NCBI GenBank assembly: GCA_024404015.1
Contig: JAKSQQ010000009.1
Location: 1 to 37,753, forward strand
DNA: 37,753 bases
Direction: 5' to 3'
DNA from: Clostridia bacterium
GTDB taxonomy: Bacteria > Bacillota > Clostridia > Oscillospirales > Acutalibacteraceae
Below the pieces are notes generated by a model that had not been told where the DNA came from, did no database searches, and saw only the letters and a program-made list of their open reading frames with translations. Below, piece by piece: positions 22,882 through 31,712 of the stretch; within the stretch, counting starts at the first letter, position 1; each line of letters starts with the position of its first letter. The position numbers were made by a program, and so were the translations under genes.

Positions 22882-23661
22882 ATGGCAAAAGTAACGATAG
22901 TATTCAAAATGATAAGCGCAACAATTCTTGCTCTTTTTACCGCAATCGGCGGTCTGTTCGGATTTGCACCCGAAAATGACGTATGCATGATTGCCCACAG
23001 AGGATACTCGGGTTCATATCCCGAAAACACGGAGCTTGCCTTTGTTGAAGCGGCAAAGCACGGCTCGGGCGGAGCCGAAACAGACGTGCGTATGACAAAG
23101 GACGGCGTATATGTGCTCAGCCATAACAGCAGCGCTGTAATGGAAGACGGCACGGAAATGGCAATCGCGGATTATACCTACGAGGAGCTTACGGCTCAGC
23201 CCCTCAAAAACAAAAAGACAAAAGACAAGGTTTATCTCTGCACCTTCAAAAGATACCTTGAAGTAATGAAGGAGAATGACATGATTTGCTTCATTGAACT
23301 GAAGGGCGATTTCACAAAGGAGCAGGTAAAAGAAATTTTCCTCATTGCGGAGGAAACCTACGACCTTTCAAAATGCATCCTCCAGTCCTTTGAATTTGAT
23401 AACCTCATTTCAGCCCGTGAGCTTTTCCCCGACCTTCCCCTCATGCTGACCTACGGCTACGGTGACGGCGATTATTCGGATTGCTTTAAGTACGGCATTT
23501 CCATAGATGCGGAGTACTGGGCAATCACAGATGAAATGATAAAGGAATTTCACGATAACGGCCTTGAGGTAGGCGCCTGGACCGCAAACCTTTATCCCGT
23601 TGTTGCTTACTGCAAAAACATGGGAGTAGACTATATTGAATCCGACGTTTACGGTGGTTAA
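22882..23661 (+). CDS. Glycerophosphodiester phosphodiesterase family protein
   Basis: A 259-residue protein. GDPD signatures: A-H39-R-G-Y-S-G-S-Y-P-E-N-T, E66-T-D68-V-R-M-T-K-D-G and S-H81-N, the metal and catalytic set. These enzymes split glycerophosphodiesters (deacylated phospholipids, teichoic-acid-like polymers) to glycerol-3-phosphate and an alcohol. Residues about 5-28 form one hydrophobic segment without a clear cleavage site, so the enzyme may be membrane-anchored with the active site outside; a secreted form is possible. ATG 22882 follows AAGGAG. It ends the unit that starts at 20605 and is followed by a terminator. Confidence 0.9.
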   Translation: MAKVTIVFKMISATILALFTAIGGLFGFAPENDVCMIAHRGYSGSYPENTELAFVEAAKHGSGGAETDVRMTKDGVYVLSHNSSAVMEDGTEMAIADYTYEELTAQPLKNKKTKDKVYLCTFKRYLEVMKENDMICFIELKGDFTKEQVKEIFLIAEETYDLSKCILQSFEFDNLISARELFPDLPLMLTYGYGDGDYSDCFKYGISIDAEYWAITDEMIKEFHDNGLEVGAWTANLYPVVAYCKNMGVDYIESDVYGG

Positions 23662-23677
23662 AATATATTACAACAGG

Positions 23678-23706
23678 AATCCGGCAGAGCAATCTGTCGG
23701 ATTTTT
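23678..23706 (+). terminator. Terminator after the glycerophosphodiesterase gene
   Basis: AATCCGGCAGA-GCAA-TCTGTCGGATT (23678-23703), with one G-T pair, followed by TTT. Confidence 0.85.
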
Positions 23707-23733
23707 GTATTTATTTTTATAAAGTTTGCAATA

Positions 23734-23762
23734 TTGATTTTACTATTTATATGCTTTATAAT
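23734..23762 (+). promoter_or_regulatory. Promoter of the 23791-29870 unit
   Basis: TTGATT (23734-23739), a 17-base spacer and TATAAT (23757-23762), followed by AGGAGGT before the first ATG. Confidence 0.75.
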
Positions 23763-23790
23763 AGATTAAATATGTGTTAGGAGGTAGATT

Positions 23791-24690
23791 ATGGCAATCT
23801 GTCCCAGATGCGGTCATAAACTGCACATTTATGACTGGAAACCGAATTGCCCCGAATGCGGCGTAAATATGGTCTACTATAATTCCAACGAACGCCTGCT
23901 GTCGGAAACGGAGGCATCGGAAATTGAACACGCCCGTTTTCAGCCGAAGGTTGACAGAGCAAAAGCATCCACCATCGGCTCCCCCATTACGTGGGTGAGA
24001 CTTGTCTGCTCCGTGCTTGTGCTGGCGGTATTTCTCATAGTTCCCCTTGCAAAGGTCAATTTTACCCTTCCCGTTTCGGGAAAGATTGACGTTACAATGA
24101 ACGGTCTGAATTTCTTTACTTTCGTAACCGGAATTGACACCACCGCCCTTATGGCAATGCTGGGTGTAAAGGTTTTTAAGAAAGCCCTCATATTCCTTGC
24201 AATATCAATCGTAACCCTTGCATTATCGGTGGTGTGGATTTTTGTCAGTCTGATTGCCCTGGTCGCTTCTCTCGGTCCCAAGGGCAAGCAGAGAAATATA
24301 TTCAACCACTCCTTCCAGATAGTTCTTACGGTTATCAGCGCCGTTTCCTTTACCCTGTTTTCTTCAAACATGGCTCTTGCCCTGCCCTATGAAGGAAGTC
24401 TCGGTTGGGGTGTTGCGGTATATCTCTTATTCTTCTTTATCCTGCTGGCCATTGACATTATTACGGCAGTAAAAGGCATTGAAGTAAAATACACTCCCTG
24501 CCTTATCGGCGGTATTCCCGGTGACGAATATTTCAAAATGGTGGAGGAAGGCGTAAGCGACCTTGAAATCCGCAAAAAGATGGTTAGCATTCTCACCGAA
24601 ATGCAGGAGGAATTCAGAATCCGTGATGCCGAAGCCAGAGCGAAAGCCGCGGCTGAGGAAGAAGAAAGACGAAGCAGGAGGAAAAAGTAA
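23791..24690 (+). CDS. Zinc-ribbon membrane protein
   Basis: A 299-residue protein. It begins with a zinc ribbon, C-P-R-C-G-H (residues 4-8) and C-P-E-C-G (about 20-24), then a linker and about four hydrophobic segments (roughly 70-90, 110-155, 175-205, 207-232). The C-terminus is a charged coiled-coil-like tail (about 255-299, rich in Ala, Glu and Arg). I do not recognise a characterised family. Its stop overlaps the start of the next gene, a GPH-type transporter, by one base, so the two are translationally coupled. A role as partner or regulator of the transporter is inference from that coupling. Confidence 0.8.
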   Translation: MAICPRCGHKLHIYDWKPNCPECGVNMVYYNSNERLLSETEASEIEHARFQPKVDRAKASTIGSPITWVRLVCSVLVLAVFLIVPLAKVNFTLPVSGKIDVTMNGLNFFTFVTGIDTTALMAMLGVKVFKKALIFLAISIVTLALSVVWIFVSLIALVASLGPKGKQRNIFNHSFQIVLTVISAVSFTLFSSNMALALPYEGSLGWGVAVYLLFFFILLAIDIITAVKGIEVKYTPCLIGGIPGDEYFKMVEEGVSDLEIRKKMVSILTEMQEEFRIRDAEARAKAAAEEEERRSRRKK

Positions 24691-26270
24691 TGGACGACAG
24701 AATATATACTCCTGAAGAACAAAACGAACTGAATGAGATTAACGGCAAGCTCCGTGAGCTTGTTGACGTTGACAGACGCGTTATTTCCCGCAAGGAAACA
24801 ATCTCTTACATTCTTTTCAACAGCGCAAGGGGCTTCAACATTGACGGCCATAAGGATTTGTTCACCGACTCAATCCTTCACATCGGCTTCAATTTCCAGT
24901 CAATCAACAATGCTCTGGGCAGCGTATGGGATATACTTGACGACTTCTTCGTAGCATTTGTAGTTGAAAAGACAAGAACAAGATGGGGCAAATTCGTTCC
25001 CTACATATTCCTGGGCGGTATTCCCTTTGCCCTGTTGTCTGCTCTGTGGTGGCTCATTCCCCTTTTCTTTTCCCCGGAACAGCTTGCAGATACTGAATAC
25101 GTTCCCAAATTTGTGCTGAGTCTTGTTATCGGTCTCATAATGGAGCTTGTAGGCAATTTCAGGGACGTTTCCATAGGCGGATTTGTATCCACCATTACTC
25201 CCTACGCATCCGACAGACGAAGACTGTTGGCAGTTTCTGACTATGTAAATATCATTGCTTCCCGTATTCCCGACCTTATCATTGAGTTTACGCTTGACTT
25301 TATCAAAAACGGACTTGTCAAGGTCACAAAGGGCACAGATGCAATGATAAAGAAATCCCTTATGATTATGGGTCCCGCCACGGCAATTATCGGCGGCGTA
25401 TTCATCGCCTGGTACTCAACCGTTGCCAAGGAAAGAGTACATCAGAAGATTGAAAAGCCCAAAATCAAGGAAAGTCTTAAAATCGTATTCTCCAACAGAC
25501 CCATTCTCATGTATATGCTCTCAAATGCTTTGGGCTCATTCGGAACGGGTCTTTCCACCAACGACTATTACCGTCAGGTACTCAACATGACTACCTTTGA
25601 AACCATAGCAGGTATTCCCTCATTCTTCTTCCAGCCCATCGGTTTCTCACAGTACAACAAAGTGGCAGAGAAGTATTCAACAAAGAGTCTGTATATGATT
25701 TCCCAGGTATTCGCAAAAACATTTTATATTCCTCTCTGGTTCTACGGCAGATTCATTCACTCAAAAGACGGAAAATTCTTCTTCCAGGGCAGGATTCCCA
25801 TGCTTCCCGTTACGGCAGTCTGGGAATGCATCTATGCTACCTGGTGGGGTATCAAATCAATATCCAATACGGAAATCAGCAACGAATGCAATGACTACAT
25901 CGAATGGAAATGCGGATATCGTAACGAGGCAACTCTCTCCGTTGCAAGCACCTTTATATGTAAGATTCCCGGCCGTATAAACGGCATTATTCAGCCCCAG
26001 CTGAGAAAGTGGATAAGCTACGACCAGACCGCCTACACCGAGGGCAGAGAACAGCCCCTGAAGGCACAGAAGTGGATATTCGCAATGGCAACGCTTATCC
26101 CCGCAATCCTCGTTCTTTCAAGTATGATTCCCATGTTCTGGTACAACGTTGATAAGGACACCCGTGACAGAATGTATCGTGAACTCAATGAGAGAAGAAC
26201 TCTCATGGCAAAGAAAATAAATATGGAAGCTGACGGCGTTTCCGAGGAAACAGCCGTAACAGAAGCGTGA
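24690..26270 (+). CDS. MFS transporter, GPH (glycoside-pentoside-hexuronide) type
   Basis: A 526-residue membrane protein. The motif E-K-T-R-T-R-W-G-K-F-V-P-Y-I after the second helix matches the D-x-T-x-S-R-W-G-K-F-R-P signature of GPH cation:sugar symporters, and about 10-12 hydrophobic segments follow. It is longer than the usual 450-480 residues, with an about 45-residue charged N-terminal extension, an extra stretch around 330-440 with few helices, and a charged C-terminal tail. The substrate is not readable; the hydrolases around it suggest a glycoside or glycerophosphodiester. It overlaps the zinc-ribbon gene by one base; the next gene starts 11 bases on. Confidence 0.8.
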   Translation: MDDRIYTPEEQNELNEINGKLRELVDVDRRVISRKETISYILFNSARGFNIDGHKDLFTDSILHIGFNFQSINNALGSVWDILDDFFVAFVVEKTRTRWGKFVPYIFLGGIPFALLSALWWLIPLFFSPEQLADTEYVPKFVLSLVIGLIMELVGNFRDVSIGGFVSTITPYASDRRRLLAVSDYVNIIASRIPDLIIEFTLDFIKNGLVKVTKGTDAMIKKSLMIMGPATAIIGGVFIAWYSTVAKERVHQKIEKPKIKESLKIVFSNRPILMYMLSNALGSFGTGLSTNDYYRQVLNMTTFETIAGIPSFFFQPIGFSQYNKVAEKYSTKSLYMISQVFAKTFYIPLWFYGRFIHSKDGKFFFQGRIPMLPVTAVWECIYATWWGIKSISNTEISNECNDYIEWKCGYRNEATLSVASTFICKIPGRINGIIQPQLRKWISYDQTAYTEGREQPLKAQKWIFAMATLIPAILVLSSMIPMFWYNVDKDTRDRMYRELNERRTLMAKKINMEADGVSEETAVTEA

Positions 26271-26281
26271 AGGAGAAAATT

Positions 26282-27190
26282 ATGGACAGATATCTGATTA
26301 TCAATGCCGACGATTTCGGCATGTGCAGAGGAGCGAATCTTGCAGTTATGGATTTGCTCACAGACAAAGACAGCGCCCTTACCTCATCAACGGTCATGAC
26401 CCCCTGCGCCTGGGCCCCCGAAGCGTGCCAGTTTGCAAACAAGCATCCCGAGCTCGCCATCGGCGTTCACCTGACCTTTACAAGCGAATGGTCAAAATAC
26501 AGATGGGCTCCCGTTAATACAAGCAACACCGATTCTCTCCGTGACGGCGAGGGATTCATGTTCCACGAAAGCGATGAATTTGAAAAGAACGCAAAGGTTG
26601 AGGAAGTAATCGGTGAAATCAAAGCACAGGTTGCAAGGTGTAAAGTTCTCGGACTTGACAACCCCTCACATCTTGACAATCACATGGGCTCACTTTACGG
26701 CATTGAAACCGGCAGATTTGAGCTGCTTCAGGCAACTCTCGGTGTCTGCGGTGAGTTTGGTCTTCCTTTCCGTCTTCCCTCAAAAATCACAGCAGAAATG
26801 TTCTCAAATTCAATGCTTGAGATAAATATCGATGCGAATATGATCAATGCCGCATTCGGTCAGATTACCGGCTATGCCGACAGTCTCAGAGTAGCTCTGC
26901 CCGACTATCTCATTCCCAACGAATGGGGCGGCCCTCAGAACGAAAGCTACGAAAGCTTCAGAGAATATCTTCTTACAATGTATGCAAATATGCCCGAAGG
27001 CATCACCGAAACCTACCTTCATCCCTCACTTGAGACCGATGACCTGAAGGGTACGTCTTCGGTATGGTGGAGAAGAACCTGGGAATACAAGGTAATGAAG
27101 GACCCTGCCACAAAGCAGCATCTTGAAGCTCACAACATTCAGCTCATCAATTACCGTGACCTTGCAAAAATGAGGGGCTACTCTAAATAA
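26282..27190 (+). CDS. ChbG/YdjC-type carbohydrate deacetylase
   Basis: 302 residues. Signatures: L-I-I-N-A-D10-D11-F-G-M near the start (metal-binding), I-G-V-H-L-T-F-T, H-L-D-N-H-M-G (metal His pair) and a final T-Y-L-H-P-S-L. The family removes N-acetyl groups from chitobiose, cellobiose-type or other oligosaccharides in a metal-dependent way. A GTG at 26267 is in frame but overlaps the previous stop; ATG 26282 with AAGGAG seven bases away is the better start. No signal peptide, so it acts on imported substrate. Probably co-transcribed with the transporter. Confidence 0.88.
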   Translation: MDRYLIINADDFGMCRGANLAVMDLLTDKDSALTSSTVMTPCAWAPEACQFANKHPELAIGVHLTFTSEWSKYRWAPVNTSNTDSLRDGEGFMFHESDEFEKNAKVEEVIGEIKAQVARCKVLGLDNPSHLDNHMGSLYGIETGRFELLQATLGVCGEFGLPFRLPSKITAEMFSNSMLEINIDANMINAAFGQITGYADSLRVALPDYLIPNEWGGPQNESYESFREYLLTMYANMPEGITETYLHPSLETDDLKGTSSVWWRRTWEYKVMKDPATKQHLEAHNIQLINYRDLAKMRGYSK

Positions 27191-27200
27191 TAAACAACTT

Positions 27201-27228
27201 CAGCCGACAGTAATCTGCCGGCTGTTTT
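27201..27228 (+). terminator. Intercistronic hairpin with short T-run
   Basis: CAGCCGACAG-TAAT-CTGCCGGCTG (27201-27224), with one mismatch, followed by TTTT. It stands between the deacetylase and PI-PLC genes and may reduce rather than stop transcription. Confidence 0.6.
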
Positions 27229-27243
27229 GAAAGAGGAAATGTT

Positions 27244-28101
27244 ATGAATCCATGGATGAACGGCATCGGGGACAGCACGCTGATATCCGATATCAATATT
27301 CCCGGCACCCACGACTCATGTGCAAAGCACGTGGCACTGCATCATTTGACGAAGTGCCAAAATAAATATATTTCAGAGCTTCTTGATATGGGTGTCAGAT
27401 TATTTGACATACGCATACGCAAGCAAGATGATAATATTATCATTGTTCACGCCGTCATAGTCTGTAAAAAACACCCCTTCGGAAAGCCGATTCTCTTTGA
27501 TGACGTGCTTGATACCTGCCGTGATTTTCTGACGAAAAACCCGTCCGAGACCGTTATTCTCAGCATTAAGAGGGACAGCGGACCCGATGACATAAGCACC
27601 TACAAATTCTTTCACGAAAAATACGTCAGGGGAAATTCCCTCTGGTACACAGGCGCATCCGTACCCACCTTGGGTGAGGTAAGAGGAAAGCTGGTACTAT
27701 TCAACAGAAACCGCACGGAAAATTTTGAAAAAGACGAAGCGGGCCTTGATTTCGGCTCCTGGGAGGAAATGAGCAAGGAGGAAATCGGAAATCCGGTTTT
27801 CAGAAAGTTCTCTCTGACGGGAGAAGAATTCGTCATCCAGGATTTATACAAATCCCATCCTGCCGACAAATGGAAAGCTGTTTTATCCCTGCTGAATGCA
27901 ACTCTTCCCGAAAAGCTGCTGACGGTCAATTTCCTGTCCGGCAACGACACTATCCACTCTCCCCGTGTTTATTCACGGTATATCAACCGCAAATTCATGA
28001 ATTATCCCCTTACAAGCGGTAAAAAGTACGGATGGCTTTTGCTTGATTATGCAAATTCCAAGCTTATTGATAAAATCGTAACTTCAAATAAGAGGAAATA
28101 A
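27244..28101 (+). CDS. Phosphatidylinositol-specific phospholipase C, X-domain protein
   Basis: 285 residues. The PI-PLC X domain is recognisable: I-P-G-T-H23-D-S, G-V-R-L-F-D55-I-R57 and I-I-V-H69-A, corresponding to the His-Asp-Arg-His catalytic set of bacterial PI-PLC, followed by F-L-x-x-N-P-S-E-T-V-I-L-S-I-K. Such enzymes cleave phosphatidylinositol or GPI-type lipids to diacylglycerol and cyclic inositol phosphate. Known bacterial PI-PLCs are secreted; this one has no signal peptide. ATG 27244 follows GAGGAAATGTT. The next gene starts 2 bases after its stop, so the pair is tightly coupled. Confidence 0.87.
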   Translation: MNPWMNGIGDSTLISDINIPGTHDSCAKHVALHHLTKCQNKYISELLDMGVRLFDIRIRKQDDNIIIVHAVIVCKKHPFGKPILFDDVLDTCRDFLTKNPSETVILSIKRDSGPDDISTYKFFHEKYVRGNSLWYTGASVPTLGEVRGKLVLFNRNRTENFEKDEAGLDFGSWEEMSKEEIGNPVFRKFSLTGEEFVIQDLYKSHPADKWKAVLSLLNATLPEKLLTVNFLSGNDTIHSPRVYSRYINRKFMNYPLTSGKKYGWLLLDYANSKLIDKIVTSNKRK

Positions 28102-28103
28102 AT

Positions 28104-29870
28104 ATGGCAAAAAACAAGAAATGCGGCTGCGGTTACAGTCCCCTTGTAATCCTGCCGGGTATAAACCATTCTCCCACTCATCTCTATGACGAAAACGGAA
28201 ACCATGCCCTCAACAGCAAGGGTAAAGAAATAGGGGGAACTCTGGTATTTCTCAATACCGATGAAGTAAAAAAGATGCTTCCCAAGCTGGGTGCAGCCGC
28301 TTTGGGAACGGTAATCACACAATGTGACTGCGGCTTTAAGAAAACGGTTTACGATACTGCCTGCAAAGCATTTTCCTATCAGAAATGCGACTGTAACGGT
28401 GATTTCATCAACAACCTTAAAACCGAAAGATGGTACTATCCCATAAAGGAAATGGACGAGGACAGAATTGCATGGGCTTACCGTATGGTACCCATGAAAG
28501 CCCTTACCGACGTTATAGGTGAAGACCACGCTTACTTTTTTACCTTCAATCTCGTAGGCGATCCCATGGATTCCGCAAGAGAGCTGAATGATTTCATTCA
28601 GATGGTAAAGGAACAGACGGGACACGACAAGGTAAACCTCCTGCCCGTAAGTCTGGGCGGTACCATTCTCACCGCGTACATGGATTCCTACGGCAAAGCG
28701 AATAACTATGCCGATATTGATATGATAGTCAACACGGTGGCCTGCCTTGACGGTACGGAAATCGTAGGAGATATGTTTGAAAGACAGTTCAATACAAGCG
28801 ACAGATATCTTCATCACAAGCTTATTCCCACGGTACTCAAGGAGGAAACGGGGGACGGCACGAAGGGATATATTGCAAACTGTCTGCTTCACCTTTTTCC
28901 GCAGAAAAGCTTCAATGCCGTATTCTCGGGATTCGTAAGCGGTATGCTTGATACAGTCATGCTGAACTGCCCCCAGATGTGGGCGATGCTTCCCTCATAC
29001 AGATACGATGCCATTGCGCAGAGATATCTTGCGGACCCTTCAAAGGCAAGATTAAAGGAAAGAACGGACCGCTTCCAGCAAGCCCGTATTAACCTGAAGC
29101 AGAATCTGCTTGATGCGGCGAATGCAGGAGTAAGAATCAACAGTATTTCCGGCTCAAATATCAATTTCGGTGACATTCAGTATTCCATGTTCGGCGCAAT
29201 CAAATCCGTTGATAAATTCAATACCGACGGCATTATCAATCTCAGCTCCACCACACTCGGTGCAACGGGCGCTCCCGATTATCAGAAGCTTCCCGAAGGA
29301 TACGAACAGCAGTATCATAAAGAATTCAACTACATTTCACCCGACGGCAGAATAGATGTATCAACTGCACTTTTCCCCGAGCACACCTGGATATTCCTCA
29401 ATCAGCATCATGAAGTGGGCAACAACGACGTTGTACTGAATCTTGCAAAGGCGATACTGACCTCTGAAGTAAATTCCGTTCATGACAATCCCGAAAAATA
29501 TCCTCAGTTTAACGGCAGCTGCAATACAAGACACCTCAGAAGATGGCGTCTTCCCGACGGCGAAAAAGCACTTGCGGATATAAAATCCGGTGCCCTTGCC
29601 TGCTCGGAATTTGTCCTCACGGAGCTTGAATCGGCAGTTGAAGCAGGTAAAGCGGTACTTTCCTCCACCATTGCGGACAGTAAAAAAGCGCAGGAGGCAA
29701 GAGCAAATCTTGAAGCCGTACTTCAGAAGCTGGGCAGATTTACTCCCGACAGAGAAATGACCGAAAAAGAAAAGGCAAAGGAAAAGAAAGCCGAAAGGGC
29801 AAGTGAATTTCTCCTTAAAGTCCTCGGCGGCGGCAGTGTGACAGACAGATTATTAAGAAGAACAAAGTAA
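28104..29870 (+). CDS. Large alpha/beta-hydrolase (lipase-like) with three CXC motifs
   Basis: A 588-residue protein. The N-terminal half reads as an alpha/beta hydrolase: a strand P-L-V-I-L-P-G-I-N-H-S near residue 15 and a nucleophile elbow L-P-V-S183-L-G-G-T-I-L-T-A-Y (V-S-x-G-G instead of G-x-S-x-G), in the style of lecithin:cholesterol acyltransferase-like or PGAP1-like lipases. Unusual for these are three Cys pairs in the first 100 residues (C-G-C near 7-9, C-D-C near 75, C-D-C near 97). The C-terminal about 90 residues are Lys/Ala/Glu-rich helix. No signal peptide. It starts 2 bases after the PI-PLC gene. A lipase role is inference; the family is not certain. Confidence 0.7.
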   Translation: MAKNKKCGCGYSPLVILPGINHSPTHLYDENGNHALNSKGKEIGGTLVFLNTDEVKKMLPKLGAAALGTVITQCDCGFKKTVYDTACKAFSYQKCDCNGDFINNLKTERWYYPIKEMDEDRIAWAYRMVPMKALTDVIGEDHAYFFTFNLVGDPMDSARELNDFIQMVKEQTGHDKVNLLPVSLGGTILTAYMDSYGKANNYADIDMIVNTVACLDGTEIVGDMFERQFNTSDRYLHHKLIPTVLKEETGDGTKGYIANCLLHLFPQKSFNAVFSGFVSGMLDTVMLNCPQMWAMLPSYRYDAIAQRYLADPSKARLKERTDRFQQARINLKQNLLDAANAGVRINSISGSNINFGDIQYSMFGAIKSVDKFNTDGIINLSSTTLGATGAPDYQKLPEGYEQQYHKEFNYISPDGRIDVSTALFPEHTWIFLNQHHEVGNNDVVLNLAKAILTSEVNSVHDNPEKYPQFNGSCNTRHLRRWRLPDGEKALADIKSGALACSEFVLTELESAVEAGKAVLSSTIADSKKAQEARANLEAVLQKLGRFTPDREMTEKEKAKEKKAERASEFLLKVLGGGSVTDRLLRRTK

Positions 29871-29907
29871 AAAAACAGCTTCGGGCTCTTGCTCGAAGCT
29901 GTTTTGT
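29868..29907. terminator. Bidirectional terminator
   Basis: AACAGCTTCG (29874-29883) pairs with CGAAGCTGTT (29894-29903). There is a T-run on the plus strand after it and a longer T-run on the minus strand. It separates the hydrolase gene from the convergent lipid kinase gene. Confidence 0.85.
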
Positions 29908-29911
29908 CTTA

Positions 29912-30829
29912 TTACTCAAAAAGAGGATTAACGGGAGAATAAATCTTGATTGCCTTTTTCTTAACGGAAAATTCGATTTCCTTGGGATTTCCGCCGTATT
30001 CGCCGTCAAGAGTCCATTCCTCGGGCTTTTCAAGGAATGTAATCTTGATATTATCTGCCTTTACGAAAATAAGATTGTCGTCCTCGTAATTACCTTTAAG
30101 TACGTTTATCAGCAGAGGGATTGCCTGAAGTGCCTTGAAATTCTTTACAATAAGCAGCTCAAATTTGCCATCGTTAAGTACGATTTTCTGTCCCTCAAAT
30201 TTGAAAAGACCTGCAACCGATGTTGAATTCGAAATGGCACCGTAGTGGGCGCCACCCTCGAATACCTTGCCGTCATATTCCACTCTTACCTTCTTGGGCT
30301 TTAACTGCATAAGAAGGGGAATTGACTGGAAAACAAATCCGTTAATCAAGTAAGCGGAATATCCGAGTTTGTTCTTCATCTTCTGATTTGTAGCATACGA
30401 AATTGAGGAACCGGGGCCGAAGCAGGCAACATAATTGAAATATCTGTCATTGAACTGACCGATATCGTATTCATTGGTGTGGCCTTCCATTATGGTCTTA
30501 ACTGCGTCATAATAGTAGGGAGGAATACCCAGTGTATTGGCAAAATCGTTGGTTGAGCCCATGGGAATATATCCTACGGGAATATCAAGACCTGCCTTAC
30601 TGATACCGCTTACTACTTCGTTGAGTGTTCCGTCACCACCGCATGCAACGACAAAATCGTAATCGGCGGCCTTGTCCTTTGCCGCATTAACGGCATCACC
30701 TGTTCCCGTAGACTGATACAAGGTTACCTCATATTCCTTAGGCGGAAAGCTTCTCTCGATTGCCATAGGTGAGGGTCTTGTGGAATCCTTGCCTGCAACG
30801 GGATTGTAGATGATCAAAACTTTCTTCAT
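29912..30829 (-). CDS. Diacylglycerol kinase family lipid kinase (DagK/YegS-like)
   Basis: 305 residues. The catalytic domain shows I-I-Y-N-P-V-A-G-K and A-C-G-G-D66-G-T-L-N-E-V-V, then P-M-G-S-T-N-D-F-A and the C-terminal beta-sandwich with T-L-D-G-E-Y-G near the end. The family phosphorylates diacylglycerol (or similar lipids) with ATP to phosphatidic acid for phospholipid recycling. ATG 30829 follows GAGGAG. It is the last gene of a minus-strand unit with the aldose epimerase and metallophosphoesterase. It faces the PI-PLC gene, whose product would release diacylglycerol. Confidence 0.92.
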   Translation of the reverse strand: MKKVLIIYNPVAGKDSTRPSPMAIERSFPPKEYEVTLYQSTGTGDAVNAAKDKAADYDFVVACGGDGTLNEVVSGISKAGLDIPVGYIPMGSTNDFANTLGIPPYYYDAVKTIMEGHTNEYDIGQFNDRYFNYVACFGPGSSISYATNQKMKNKLGYSAYLINGFVFQSIPLLMQLKPKKVRVEYDGKVFEGGAHYGAISNSTSVAGLFKFEGQKIVLNDGKFELLIVKNFKALQAIPLLINVLKGNYEDDNLIFVKADNIKITFLEKPEEWTLDGEYGGNPKEIEFSVKKKAIKIYSPVNPLFE

Positions 30830-30855
30830 TTGTGCTGACTCCTCTGAAACTGTGT

Positions 30856-31701
30856 TTATTTTATAATCTCCGCCGACCAGGGGAAATCAAACTTTTCTCC
30901 CGGCTCAAGCGAGCAGATTTCTCTCTTCTTTGAGATGTCGTCAACCACATCGTGACAGTCGTTGATGCCGTGCCAGGGCTCAATGCAAACGTAGGGAGCA
31001 CCCGGTTTTGCCCAGATACCCAGAACAGGAACGTCACCGAAGGTAAACTTTATCTCATTCTCACCCTTGAGGGTAAGTGTCTTTGACTTGAGTCCCGAAA
31101 TGATGAGAGCATCGGGCTCAAAGATTTCTTTCGTAATGGTAATCTGCTTCTCGTTATTGAGAAGAGGGAACTTCTCGGGCATAAGCAGATTGGTATGATC
31201 AATTCTCTCGGTGCAGACGGTTTCGGGCTGTTCAAATTCGATTACATCGCCAACCTTACAGTTGAAGCCGGGATGAGCACCAATTGAATAATACATCTTT
31301 TTGCTGTCTTTATTGATGACCGTAAGGGTATTTTTAAGGGTTTTGCCCTCAAGAACGAATGTGGCAAGCAGTTCAAACTCAAAGGGGTATTTCTCAAGAG
31401 TTTCAGCCGTGCTCTTTCTTGAAAATACGGCTTTATTGCCTTCGCATTCAACAAGGTCAAAATTCATTTTTCTTACAAGGCCGTGCTTGGGCATTGAATA
31501 TTCCTTACCGTTGTAAAAATATCTGTCACCGTTAAGCTGACCGATTACGGGGAAAAGGATAGGTGCCTGGCCGTACCAGATTTCCGTCTTGCCGTACCAA
31601 ACGTATTCCTTGCCGTTTTCCTTGGATTTGAGTGAATGAAGCTCTGCACCGAAATCATTGATTTCACAGGTAAGATATTCGTTCTCTATTTTGTAAAACA
31701 T
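30856..31701 (-). CDS. Aldose 1-epimerase family protein (LacX-like)
   Basis: 281 residues. Features of the galactose mutarotase fold: an N-terminal Y-L-T-C-E-I-N-D-F-G-A-E-L, P-V-I-G, M-P-K-H-G-L-V-R, then I-G-A-H-P-G-F-N with the catalytic His and a late C-I-E-P-W-H-G with the catalytic Glu. The LacX-type subgroup acts on unknown sugars or sugar phosphates. ATG 31701 follows AAGGAG. It lies 11 bases after the metallophosphoesterase gene and 26 before the lipid kinase gene, so the three form an operon. Confidence 0.88.
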   Translation of the reverse strand: MFYKIENEYLTCEINDFGAELHSLKSKENGKEYVWYGKTEIWYGQAPILFPVIGQLNGDRYFYNGKEYSMPKHGLVRKMNFDLVECEGNKAVFSRKSTAETLEKYPFEFELLATFVLEGKTLKNTLTVINKDSKKMYYSIGAHPGFNCKVGDVIEFEQPETVCTERIDHTNLLMPEKFPLLNNEKQITITKEIFEPDALIISGLKSKTLTLKGENEIKFTFGDVPVLGIWAKPGAPYVCIEPWHGINDCHDVVDDISKKREICSLEPGEKFDFPWSAEIIK

Positions 31702-31712
31702 ACCGATTCTCC

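Noticed and set aside
28047..28892. 281-codon frame opposite the lipase-like gene
   Set aside because: Antisense shadow of a coding region; Cys/His-rich composition reflects the complement of the real frame.
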